Shown here piece by piece: positions 28,922 to 37,489 of a stretch of DNA of 64,000 nt (position 1 is the stretch's first letter; each line of letters starts with the position of its first letter). Source of the stretch: Chryseolinea soli (GTDB lineage Bacteria; Bacteroidota; Bacteroidia; Cytophagales; Cyclobacteriaceae); assembly GCF_003589925.1 (NCBI RefSeq), contig NZ_CP032382.1, forward strand, positions 5,642,001 through 5,706,000. Reading direction: 5' to 3'. Under the pieces are notes generated by a model, which worked only from the letters and a program-made list of their open reading frames with translations, did no database searches and was not told the origin of the DNA. The translations under genes and the position numbers were made by a program.

Positions 28922-30037
28922 CTAGGAGAAATTGGGCATTTCGATAACGAAGGTTGTGCCTTTCCGGATCTGAGAGTTGATCACCACGGTACCTTTAAGC
29001 TTGTCGACCGCCTCCTGCACAATATACAACCCCAAGCCGGCGCCGTCATTGTTGTGCGTGGCCCGGAAGAACATATCGAATACTTTTGAAAGGTAGGCCG
29101 GATCAATACCGATGCCGTTGTCTTCGAATTCCATGTGTGCCTTGTCTTTGGTCACCGTGATGGCAATGCGCAAAAAGGGCTGCGGTTTCTGTTCGTCGTA
29201 GTATTTGATGGCGTTGGAAATGATGTTGTTGAAGATCACGGAAAGACGGTATTTATCCGAAAACAACGCGTAGTCTTCTTTCACGTCGATCTGTTTCGCA
29301 ATGCGCTGGGAGCCGGGCATGTACTGCATGCGCTCCAGGTTGTCGGTCACCAATTTACGGATGTCAATTTTTTCGATGGTCAGGTCCTGGCGCGCATTGC
29401 GGGAGTAGTCCAGGATCTCTTTGAGGGTATCGTCCAGCTTGTTCATGCTGGTTTCCATCATGCTGAAATATTCGTTAAAAAAATTGCCGCGTTTTTCGTC
29501 TTCTATACGGGCCAAATTGATCAAACCCAACACGGAGCGCAATGGTGCCCGCAGGTTGTGCGATACGCTGTAGACAAAACTGTCCAGCTCCTTGTTGATC
29601 TTCATCAATTCCTCGTACTGGCGGCGCATGGCATCGTTGGCGAGCATTTTGGCCGCCTCCGCTTCACGTTGCCGCACGGCGTTTATGATGGCCGACGGGA
29701 GCCGGGTTAGGTTGGACTTCAACACGTAGTCGTCGGCGCCTTGCTTTAAGGTGTTCACGGCAAATTCTTCCGATACGGCGCCCGTTACTAAGATGAACGG
29801 AATTTTCAAACCTGATTCCAGGTAGATAGCCAGGGCTTCTTGCGAGTTGAATTGGGGCAGAGAGTGGTCGGAGAGAATGACGTCTATCGGTTCTGTCTGC
29901 AGCGCGGCTATGAATTCTTCCCGGTTGTCGACGCGCTTTGTCGAAAAATCAAGGTTGGCATCACTTAAAATGTATTCAATCAACTCGAGATCATCCTCCA
30001 TGTCTTCGAGGACAAGGATTCTTAGATTCTTTTCCAT
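28922..30037 (-). CDS. Receiver-histidine kinase fusion
   Basis: 371 residues: receiver with acceptor D57 (VILSDHSLPQ), a short helical linker, HisKA H160 (VYSVSHNLRAPLRSV) and HATPase_c with FEDNGIGIDP and DGAGLGLYIV. It is soluble. The start ATG at 30037 is followed by the typical MEKNLRILVLEDM. It is the same architecture as the 27066-28310 protein but clearly diverged, so not a recent duplicate. It is likely transcribed with the single receiver downstream. It is divergent from cydA, so a link to respiratory state is conceivable but not shown. Confidence 0.92.
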   Translation of the reverse strand: MEKNLRILVLEDMEDDLELIEYILSDANLDFSTKRVDNREEFIAALQTEPIDVILSDHSLPQFNSQEALAIYLESGLKIPFILVTGAVSEEFAVNTLKQGADDYVLKSNLTRLPSAIINAVRQREAEAAKMLANDAMRRQYEELMKINKELDSFVYSVSHNLRAPLRSVLGLINLARIEDEKRGNFFNEYFSMMETSMNKLDDTLKEILDYSRNARQDLTIEKIDIRKLVTDNLERMQYMPGSQRIAKQIDVKEDYALFSDKYRLSVIFNNIISNAIKYYDEQKPQPFLRIAITVTKDKAHMEFEDNGIGIDPAYLSKVFDMFFRATHNNDGAGLGLYIVQEAVDKLKGTVVINSQIRKGTTFVIEMPNFS

Positions 30038-30351
30038 AAGAAAGTTGTAGGCGGTAAAGCAGCAACAATTTCTGTTCCCAATTTATAACGGCCTTTTTTC
30101 TACTGGAAATTGTGGAATCCCCGGTACGGATGAGTAAGGCTTTCCACAGAATGCGTAAAAACGAGCTAAAGCGTGACGAAAAACGCCCCTTTTTTTTTCC
30201 AACTTTTCCAGGCGAAACAGATCTCATCGGGGCGTCGCAATGCCATTCTTTTGGACGGTTATTTCCGGGTAGCGGTGGCTTTCTTTATTCGTGGAAAAGA
30301 ATTATAAAAAATGTATCCATTCGGGTGTATTTTCGTGTACTAAAGTGCATT
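30038..30351. other. Divergent intergenic region, kinase / cydA
   Basis: About 314 bp between the REC-kinase and cydA. The cydA frame is open back to 30112, but that part has no family similarity. I see no clear palindromic operator. Promoters for both genes must lie here. Confidence 0.4.
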
Positions 30352-31677
30352 ATGGACGACTTACTCGCAGCGCGTTTACAAATGGCCTTGTCGCTCGGGT
30401 TCCATATTATTTATGCATGCATCGGCATGGTCATGCCCTTCTTCATGGCGGTGGCCCACTACAAATGGATCACTACCGGCAACGAGATCTACGAGAACAT
30501 CACGAAAGCCTGGAGCAAAGGCGTCGCGATCTTTTTTGCCACCGGCGCCGTTTCGGGTACGATGCTATCGTTTGAACTGGGGTTGCTGTGGCCTGTATTC
30601 ATGGAGCACGCCGGACCAATTTTTGGCATGCCCTTCTCGCTGGAAGGCACGGCCTTCTTCGTTGAAGCCATCTTCCTGGGATTTTTTCTGTATGGTTGGG
30701 GTCGATTCAACAAGTGGTTCCACTGGTTCACGGGCGTGGTTGTGGGCGTTAGCGGGTTAGCTTCCGGTATTCTCGTGGTATCGGCAAATGCCTGGATGAA
30801 TAGTCCAACGGGGTTCGATTATGTCGATGGTCAATACCTCAACATCGATCCCATCAAAGCCATGTTCAACGACGCATGGTTCACCCAAGCCCTGCACATG
30901 ACCTTGGCCGCCATAGCTGCTACCGGATTTGCTGTGGCGGGTGTACATGCCCTCATGATCCTGCGGCAACGCAACATTGCCTTTCACCTGCACGCATTTA
31001 AGATCGCCGCGACATTTGGCGGCATAGCAGCGTTGTTGCAGCCCCTCAGCGGCGACCTTTCTGCAAAAGATGTAGCCACCCGGCAACCCGCCAAGCTGGC
31101 GGCGATGGAGGCGCACTATCACACGCAGCGATCGGCACCGCTCATCATCGGAGGCATCCCCAATCCGAAAACAAAAACGGTCGACTTCGCCATCGAGCTG
31201 CCCGGCATGCTCAGCTTCATGACCTACGGCAGCTTCGACGCCGAAGTGGCCGGTCTCGACAAGATCCCCGAAGCCGATCAACCCCCGGTGCCCGTGGTAC
31301 ACTACGCTTTTCAGATCATGGTAGGCATCGGTGGTTTCATGGTGCTGCTCGCCCTCACGTTACTCATCGCATTCCGCAAGCGCGAATGGTTTCAAAAAAA
31401 GTGGTTTCTCACGCTTTTTGCCCTGGCCACCCCGTTGGGTTTTGTGGCCGTTGAAGCAGGATGGACCGTAACGGAAGTGGGCCGCCAACCCTGGATCCTT
31501 CAAGGGATCATGCGCACCAAAGACGCCGTCACCCCCATGCCTGGCATCGCATGGACCTTCTATTTGTTCACGGCCGTGTACATCTCGCTCAGTCTCGTCA
31601 TTGTATTCCTGTTGAAACGCCAGATCCAGATGGTGCCGCGCTTGTATGATGTTCAACCTTCAACCAAGCCGGTATGA
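30352..31677 (+). CDS. cydA: Cytochrome bd quinol oxidase subunit I
   Basis: Haem-bearing subunit of the bd-type terminal oxidase, reducing O2 to water with quinol in the inner membrane. The ATG at 30352 gives 441 residues and the classic start MDDLLAARLQMALSLGFHII, with haem ligand H18. Other landmarks are TGAVSGTMLSFELGLLWP, ALHMTLAAIAATG (second haem-His region) and GRQPWILQG near the C-terminus. About 440 residues, against about 520 in E. coli, indicates the short Q-loop type, as in many CioA-like enzymes. It overlaps cydB by 4 bp. Confidence 0.95.
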   Translation: MDDLLAARLQMALSLGFHIIYACIGMVMPFFMAVAHYKWITTGNEIYENITKAWSKGVAIFFATGAVSGTMLSFELGLLWPVFMEHAGPIFGMPFSLEGTAFFVEAIFLGFFLYGWGRFNKWFHWFTGVVVGVSGLASGILVVSANAWMNSPTGFDYVDGQYLNIDPIKAMFNDAWFTQALHMTLAAIAATGFAVAGVHALMILRQRNIAFHLHAFKIAATFGGIAALLQPLSGDLSAKDVATRQPAKLAAMEAHYHTQRSAPLIIGGIPNPKTKTVDFAIELPGMLSFMTYGSFDAEVAGLDKIPEADQPPVPVVHYAFQIMVGIGGFMVLLALTLLIAFRKREWFQKKWFLTLFALATPLGFVAVEAGWTVTEVGRQPWILQGIMRTKDAVTPMPGIAWTFYLFTAVYISLSLVIVFLLKRQIQMVPRLYDVQPSTKPV

Positions 31678-32693
31678 GCTACGTGGTGATAACGTTTCTT
31701 TGGCTCTCGATACTCCTGTATTTTGTATTGGGTGGCGCCGATTTTGGCGCCGGCATTATTGAATTGTTTACATCGCCCCAACATGTTGGCCGCACCCGGC
31801 GCACGTTGTATCACGCCATCGGGCCCATATGGGAGGCTAACCATATGTGGCTGATCATCGCCATCGTTATTTTATTCGTGGGATTTCCGGTAATCTATAC
31901 CCAGTTGTCCATCTACCTGCACATCCCGATGTTGATCATGTTGCTGGGCATCACCGCGCGCGGAACGGCGTTTGTGTTCCGGCATTACGATGCCGTGCGC
32001 GACGAGATGCAGGAGCTGTATAACCGCGTTTTTGTGTGGTCGAGTTTTATCACGCCCCTTTTCCTGGGCATCATCGCCGGCAGCACAGTGTCCGGCCAAA
32101 TCCAACCCGATGCCAAGGATTTTCTGACCGCATACGTCTATGGCTGGCTCAATTGGTTTTCCCTCTCCGTGGGCTTCTTCACGGTAGCCCTATGCGGCTT
32201 CCTCGCCGCTGTATACCTCATCGGCGAAGCAGAAGACGACCGCGACCGCAGGGAATTCATTCGCAAAGCACGAAATGCAAACCTCATCGCCATCGCCTGT
32301 GGTGTGCTGGTGTTTGTGGCCGCCGAGATCGACAACGTGCCCCTGATGAAATGGGTGTTCAAAGACGCGGTAGGGCTGCTGGCCGTATCGGCCGCCACGG
32401 TGTCGCTGATCGCTTTGTGGGCATTGATAAGACGAAAAAGAAGGCTTGCGCTGCGGCTGCTGGTATCGTTCCAGGTGACGATGATTTTGCTGGCGATCAG
32501 CTACGCGCATTTTCCGAACATCATTATCATGGCCAATGGTGAAAGCTTGTCTCTCTATGAATACGAGGCGCCGGAGAAAACCCAGGTCGCGTTGGGTTGG
32601 GCGTTGTTGGTGGGAAGTTTGTTTATTTTGCCGGCGTTGTTTTATCTGTACTACAGTTTCCAGATCAAAAGGATGCGGCATTTTGAGGAGTGA
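31674..32693 (+). CDS. cydB: Cytochrome bd quinol oxidase subunit II
   Basis: 339-residue membrane subunit with about eight or nine helices. The family start YFVLGGADFGAGIIELF, the GPIWEANHMWLI motif and the GTAFVFRHYD segment are all present. It overlaps cydA by ATGA, so stoichiometric translation is expected. No CydX-like small open frame is obvious directly after it, and no cydDC genes are in the window. The 670 bp that follow are free of genes. Confidence 0.95.
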   Translation: MSYVVITFLWLSILLYFVLGGADFGAGIIELFTSPQHVGRTRRTLYHAIGPIWEANHMWLIIAIVILFVGFPVIYTQLSIYLHIPMLIMLLGITARGTAFVFRHYDAVRDEMQELYNRVFVWSSFITPLFLGIIAGSTVSGQIQPDAKDFLTAYVYGWLNWFSLSVGFFTVALCGFLAAVYLIGEAEDDRDRREFIRKARNANLIAIACGVLVFVAAEIDNVPLMKWVFKDAVGLLAVSAATVSLIALWALIRRKRRLALRLLVSFQVTMILLAISYAHFPNIIIMANGESLSLYEYEAPEKTQVALGWALLVGSLFILPALFYLYYSFQIKRMRHFEE

Positions 32694-32861
32694 GGGGACT
32701 GAGATGGGTGAGTGTGTGGAGCGTTACTCCATGGTTATGTTGCTAAATTGAGTTGAAAGCTTTAACAACGGAGGCAGTCAGTAAAGCCTTATTCAAGTAA
32801 CGTTTGCCCAGTTCCACGCCTGGTCATGGTAAACCTATTTTACGACGCCCCGGGTTCTCAC

Positions 32862-33099
32862 AAGCCCGTAGGGCTTCCCCATCATAACCCCCAGTGAAAC
32901 TGGGAGTAACCAACGCCTTCATTTCAACCCTGTAAGGGTTACCCACGGCGTGATACACGTTTAAAGCGCGAAACACCAAGAGGACGGAAGTCACTGAACA
33001 TCGATCCCACGAAAAGGGAAGCCCCTCCGGGGTTGATTACGGTTTATTTGCTAGCCCCGGGTTTCACCCGGGGTTATGATGGGTATGCCCTACGGGCAT
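32862..33099. repeat. Compound inverted-repeat element after cydB
   Basis: Two related ends in inverted orientation. The left end has AAGCCC-GTA-GGGCTT (32862-32876), then CCATCATAACCCC and CCCAG/CTGGG (32890-32904). The right end has CCCCGGGT-TTC-ACCCGGGG (33055-33073), TTATGATGGG and ATGCCC-TAC-GGGCAT (33085-33099). Inner segments near 32935 and 33020 also pair loosely. There is no open frame inside. It looks like a pair of REP-type palindromes or a small non-coding element. I see nothing else of note in 32694-33365. Confidence 0.7.
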
Positions 33100-33365
33100 T
33101 TCCTACCGTGAGTGACAAAGTAACTGTCCATTGGAATTTGCTTCCGATCCTGGCATGAGAAAAAGCCGCACTCTTGAAACAAGCTTTTTATATATCGATA
33201 GTTTTTGACTCGTATAGATTGCACTACTGCTCAGAGTGATTAAACCAATGGCAGCTCTCCAAATTGACATCCAGCATTGCCATCACTCGAGAATGGAATC
33301 CGGTATCTTCTTTCCATGTGAGCCATCCCAGTACAAAAACGATTCCCAACCTAAACAATGATCCC

Positions 33366-34103
33366 TTAAGGATTCATCGCCAGCAAAGCTTCTGCAGGGG
33401 CGCTGCGGCTTAGATCATAAATGTAGGCGGTTTGACCGACGTGCACTTCATATGTGTTATTTTCTATGGCGTGTATCAGATCCGTTGCCACGGCAGCCGG
33501 GGGAATTCCGCGTTCGCCGCCGATTTCCTGGGAGAAGTCTGTGTTTACGAGGGGGGGCATCAGTTCAAAGACTTTCACGGCCGAGTTCTTCGCCAACGCG
33601 ATGCGCAGCGATTGGGTGTAGGAGTGGAGTGCGGCTTTGCTGGCGCCGTAGGTGGCGGTGCGATGGTTTGGGGTGAGCGCAACAATGGACGATACGTTCA
33701 CCACCGCCGCTTCTTGTTGTTCTTTCAGCAGGGGCAACAGGGCTTCGTTCAGGCGAATGATGGAGAGATAGTTGGTCAGCATTTCATCGCCGGCTTTTTC
33801 AAAAGTCCCCTGTCCTTCGGCGAGGTCCGACAGGTAGGCCCGCCCGGCGTTGTTGACGACGATGTTGAGGGAGGGAAATTCGGCGTAGAGCTTTTTTACC
33901 AATTGTTCTACATCCTTGCCGTTCGATACGTCGGACACGATACCTTGGGCGCCGGGAATTTGTGCGAGCGCTTTCTTCAGGCGCGCTTCGTCCCTGCCGG
34001 TAACGATCACCTGGTTTCCTTTGGCGGCGAAATGTTTTGCGATCTCCAGTCCGATACCCGCGGTGCCACCGGTGATCAGGATGGTGTTCTTTGTTGTTTT
34101 CAT
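33366..34103 (-). CDS. Short-chain dehydrogenase (DltE-like)
   Basis: Classical SDR of 245 residues: TGGTAGIG (nucleotide binding, ~11-18), VTGRDEARL after strand two, NNAGRAYL, catalytic Ser in NVSSIVAL and YGASK. It resembles the DltE/YciK-type oxidoreductases widespread in soil bacteria, whose substrates are mostly unknown. It is divergent from the M3 peptidase. A TetR-type palindrome (34186-34199) lies about 80 bp upstream of its start and may control it. Confidence 0.88.
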   Translation of the reverse strand: MKTTKNTILITGGTAGIGLEIAKHFAAKGNQVIVTGRDEARLKKALAQIPGAQGIVSDVSNGKDVEQLVKKLYAEFPSLNIVVNNAGRAYLSDLAEGQGTFEKAGDEMLTNYLSIIRLNEALLPLLKEQQEAAVVNVSSIVALTPNHRTATYGASKAALHSYTQSLRIALAKNSAVKVFELMPPLVNTDFSQEIGGERGIPPAAVATDLIHAIENNTYEVHVGQTAYIYDLSRSAPAEALLAMNP

Positions 34104-34185
34104 GGTTTGGGTTGATTGATGATTCCTGTTTGTTTGATTATCGTGGTCTTTGTTTCCGCGAAAGCGGCCTTTTTTTTATAAAAAA

Positions 34186-34199
34186 ATACCAAACGGTAT
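34186..34199. promoter_or_regulatory. ATACC-N4-GGTAT palindrome, TetR-type operator candidate
   Basis: ATACC-AAAC-GGTAT, flanked by A-rich and T-rich sequence that extends the symmetry. It lies between the divergent SDR and M3 peptidase genes, 82 bp upstream of the SDR start. TACC-N4-GGTA-like sites are typical of TetR-family repressors controlling oxidoreductases. No regulator gene is adjacent. Confidence 0.45.
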
Positions 34200-34399
34200 A
34201 TTTTCTATTACACGGCTTCCCCGAAATTAGTTTACGCCGGCACGATTTATTTTCTAACGCGAGGGTTTTATTTCGACCGGAGATGTTCAACGGCAGCCGC
34301 TTAACCTCCGGGGCGTCCTGTTATGCTAATGTTACGTCCACCGTGGTGTTTTCGGGGAACTTGTATTACTTTGGGACCTTGTTAAACCCGACCAATGAT

Positions 34400-36541
34400 A
34401 TGAGACACCATTACCGGATTTCCTTGTTGCTGTTGTTTGCAGCGACGCTTTTTTCATGCAGTAAGCCCCAAAAAGAAACACCTGTTGCATCCGACGATAA
34501 TCCCCTCCTGAAGGCATGGGAGGGACCCTATGGCGGACTGCCGCCGTTCGACAAGGTGGAACACAAGCATTTTATACCGGCCTTTGAAGCGGCCACCGCC
34601 GCCAACCTGGCCGACATCGACAAGATCACCGCCCAAACCGCCGCTCCGGATTTCGACAACACCATCCTGGCCCTGGAACAAGCCGGCAAGCCCTTCAGCC
34701 GCTTACAGACGTTTCTCAACATTTGGGCAAACAACATGAACGACAGCTCCTTCCAGAAGATCGAAAGTGAACTCACCCCCAGGCTGGCCGCGTTCAACGA
34801 CCAGATCATCCAGAATGGAAAACTCTTTGCCCGCATCAAGACGGTCTATGAATCGGAGGCCCTCAAAAGCCTGACACCAGAGCAACAACGGCTCACCTGG
34901 CTGTACTATACCAACTTTGTTCATTCCGGCGCCCAGCTTGACTCCACGGCAAAACAACGCTTGTCCGACATCAACCAGAAGCTCGCCGCACTCTTCACCA
35001 AATTCAGCCAGCACGTGTTGGCTGACGAGAACGACCAATATGTGACCATCAGCAAAAAAGAAGACCTGGCCGGTCTGCCGCAAAGCCTCATCGACGGTGC
35101 TGCCGCCACCGCTGCGGATAAGAAACAGGAAAACGTCTGGCTGATCTCCAACACGCGCTCGTCGGTGGATCCGTTCCTGACGTTCTCCACCAACCGCGAG
35201 CTGCGCGAAAAAGTATGGCGCATGTTCATCAACCGCGGCGACAATGGCAACGCCAACGACAACAACGCCATCATCACCGACATCCTGCAACTGCGCGCCG
35301 AACGCGCTAAACTTTTGGGCTTTAAAACACATGCTCATTTGATGTTGGACAACAAAATGGCCAAGACACCCGAGCGTGCGATGGAGCTCATGGAAGAAGT
35401 GTGGAAACCCGCCGTCGCCCGCGTAAAAGTAGAAGTGGCCGACATGCAGGCGATCGCACAAAAGGAGGGAGCCAACATCAAGATCGCCCCGTGGGACTAT
35501 CGCTTCTATGCCGAGAAAGTAAGAAAGCAACGCTATGACCTCGATCAAAACGAAGTGAAGCCCTACATGCAGCTTGACAAAATGCGCGAGGGCATGTTCT
35601 GGGCTGCCGGTGAACTCTTCGGATTTACCTTCACCCCGCTCGACAGTGTGCCGGTATATCACCCCGACGTAAAAGTTTGGGAAGTGAAGGACAAGACCAG
35701 TGGCCGCACCGTTGGCGTTTGGTATTTCGATCCCTATGCACGCCCCGGCAAGCGCTCGGGTGCCTGGATGAACACCTACCGCAACCAACACAAACTCGAC
35801 GGCGGCATGTTGCCCATGGTATCCAACAACAGCAACTTCATCAAAGGCAAACCAGGAGAACCCGTCCTTATTTCGCTGGATGATGCTACGACGTTATTCC
35901 ATGAATTTGGACATGCACTGCACGGACTCTCCTCTGATGTAACGTATCCATCGCTACAGTCTCCCAACGTCGCCAGTGACTATGTGGAATTTCCTTCGCA
36001 GCTGAACGAGCGCTGGTTCCTCACGCCGGAAGTGCTGAACACCTTTGCGCTCCACTATCAAACCGGCAAACCCATCCCCAAGGAACTGGTGGATAAAATC
36101 AGGAAAACCAAAAGCTTCAACTCCGGATTCACCACGGTCGAGTACCTGGCCAGCGCCCTCATCGACATGAAGCTCCACCTGGAAGGCGACAAGAAAATTG
36201 ATCCCGACCAATACGAACGCGAAACCCTCACCGCCCTGGGCATGCCCGCCGAGATCGTCATGCGTCACCGCACCCCTCAATTCCTCCACATTTTCGCCGA
36301 CGACGGCTACTCCGCAGGCTACTACAGCTACCTCTGGTCCGACGTCATCTCCGCCGACGCCTTCACCGCCTTCACCGAAGCCGGCGGCCCCTACGACAAA
36401 ACGGTAAGCGACCGCTACAAACAGCACGTCCTCTCCGTTGGCAACACGATCGATCCCGCCGAAGGCTACAAACAATTCCGCGGCCGCGATCCCAAGATCA
36501 ACGCCCTCATGGAAGTGAGAGGGTTTGCTAAACCGAAATAG
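34400..36541 (+). CDS. M3-family zinc peptidase lipoprotein (Dcp-like)
   Basis: Peptidyl-dipeptidase/oligopeptidase of 713 residues. The ATG at 34400 starts a lipoprotein signal (LLLLFAATLFSC, lipobox Cys). The upstream open frame to 34091 has no plausible protein sequence. The zinc site is H501-E-F-G-H505 (LFHEFGHALHG), with the third ligand expected about 25 residues further on (DYVEFPSQ). The helical N-terminal half is typical of Dcp/PrlC. It is likely periplasmic or outer-membrane anchored and degrades short peptides. A strong terminator follows at 36559-36595. Confidence 0.93.
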   Translation: MRHHYRISLLLLFAATLFSCSKPQKETPVASDDNPLLKAWEGPYGGLPPFDKVEHKHFIPAFEAATAANLADIDKITAQTAAPDFDNTILALEQAGKPFSRLQTFLNIWANNMNDSSFQKIESELTPRLAAFNDQIIQNGKLFARIKTVYESEALKSLTPEQQRLTWLYYTNFVHSGAQLDSTAKQRLSDINQKLAALFTKFSQHVLADENDQYVTISKKEDLAGLPQSLIDGAAATAADKKQENVWLISNTRSSVDPFLTFSTNRELREKVWRMFINRGDNGNANDNNAIITDILQLRAERAKLLGFKTHAHLMLDNKMAKTPERAMELMEEVWKPAVARVKVEVADMQAIAQKEGANIKIAPWDYRFYAEKVRKQRYDLDQNEVKPYMQLDKMREGMFWAAGELFGFTFTPLDSVPVYHPDVKVWEVKDKTSGRTVGVWYFDPYARPGKRSGAWMNTYRNQHKLDGGMLPMVSNNSNFIKGKPGEPVLISLDDATTLFHEFGHALHGLSSDVTYPSLQSPNVASDYVEFPSQLNERWFLTPEVLNTFALHYQTGKPIPKELVDKIRKTKSFNSGFTTVEYLASALIDMKLHLEGDKKIDPDQYERETLTALGMPAEIVMRHRTPQFLHIFADDGYSAGYYSYLWSDVISADAFTAFTEAGGPYDKTVSDRYKQHVLSVGNTIDPAEGYKQFRGRDPKINALMEVRGFAKPK

Positions 36542-36558
36542 TACAACGAGAAAAAAGC

Positions 36559-36595
36559 AAGAAGGCAAGGCGCCATCGCCTTGCCTTCTTTTTTT
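36559..36595 (+). terminator. Rho-independent terminator
   Basis: 14-bp perfect stem (36559-36572 / 36577-36590), loop CCAT, followed by a run of T to 36595. It ends the M3 peptidase transcript. Confidence 0.9.
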
Positions 36596-36610
36596 ATGGC
36601 TTGGGATGGA

Positions 36611-36973
36611 CTAACGTTCGCGGAATTCGAAGGGAATGTCTACTTGTTCGGAGAATTCGGCGCCGGCTTCTTGGACTTCTTCGTCGTCTGCGTAGGAGTG
36701 CCAGATGACGCGGATGGCGGGGATGGATTTGAGGGCGGTGAGGAGGTCGAGGAGTAGTTTGGAGGAGGCGGTGTTGAAGTAGTCGAGTTTGATGTGGAAG
36801 TCTGTGGTCGGATTGGGCGATTGGGCGTAGCGTTTGACCCAATCCATGATGGGATTGAAAAAAGATACGGCGTCTTCCGGGAGACAGCGGCCGGAGATCT
36901 CAAAGATGTTTTTGTCTTTGTTGAGGATCACTTGTGGTGTGTCGTCGCTGCTTTCCATCGTGAGGATTTCCAT
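36611..36973 (-). CDS. SiaC-family regulatory phosphoprotein (DUF1987)
   Basis: 120-residue protein of the SiaC family. In Pseudomonas, SiaC is phosphorylated on a threonine by the SiaB kinase, dephosphorylated by SiaA, and binds a diguanylate cyclase. The diagnostic segment KLDYFNTASSKLLLDLL is present, with Thr68 at the phosphorylation position, preceded by FEISGRCLPEDAVSFF. No siaA, siaB or siaD partner is in the window, so it is an orphan here. It converges on the M3 peptidase. Confidence 0.85.
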   Translation of the reverse strand: MEILTMESSDDTPQVILNKDKNIFEISGRCLPEDAVSFFNPIMDWVKRYAQSPNPTTDFHIKLDYFNTASSKLLLDLLTALKSIPAIRVIWHSYADDEEVQEAGAEFSEQVDIPFEFRER

Positions 36974-37489
36974 ATTGCTCCAGTTAATGCCGGCCTTTAT
37001 TTTCTTACTACTTCAATTCTTGTTAACGAGGTGGTCTTTTATGGATCGTCAAAGAAATTTTGCGGTGCAAATCTATTTCTGTCTGGAATGTAGCGCAACG
37101 GTGTGGCCACTCTAAATAACCGGTGGTCAAATTTCTTTCTACGGTAACAAAGGTATTTAGAATGCCGGGTTTGGAGAAACGATGTAATGAATGCGCTGGA
37201 TTTTTTTTAATCCGAGGAAAACCAGGCCACGAATGTGGCGCCATGTTTCTATTTTGGCACATTCGTTCGAATGCGGGATCATGTTGCGATGCGTATCGGG
37301 GATGTTTGTTCTGGTCATTTTTTGCATTTTTCGGTGGCGATTGAAGAAGTGATTTAGTAGCTTTCCTTTAACCACCTGTTTGAATGTGCTTTAAACGTTC
37401 AGCGCATCGCTGTAATGCTCGACGTCAGGTTTCTATGCTGGGTTTTGTGGGGTGGTCAATGCTCTTTTAACAACCCTAAAACTACAACC
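36974..37489. other. Intergenic region, nothing recognisable
   Basis: About 515 bp between siaC and the GH116 gene. Short minus-strand frames (37023-37262, 37157-37375) have no family features. I see no strong palindrome, repeat or RNA. Confidence 0.4.

Noticed and set aside
34703..35791. Minus-strand open frame (362 codons) inside the M3 peptidase
   Set aside because: Shadow of the plus-strand gene with no motif of its own.
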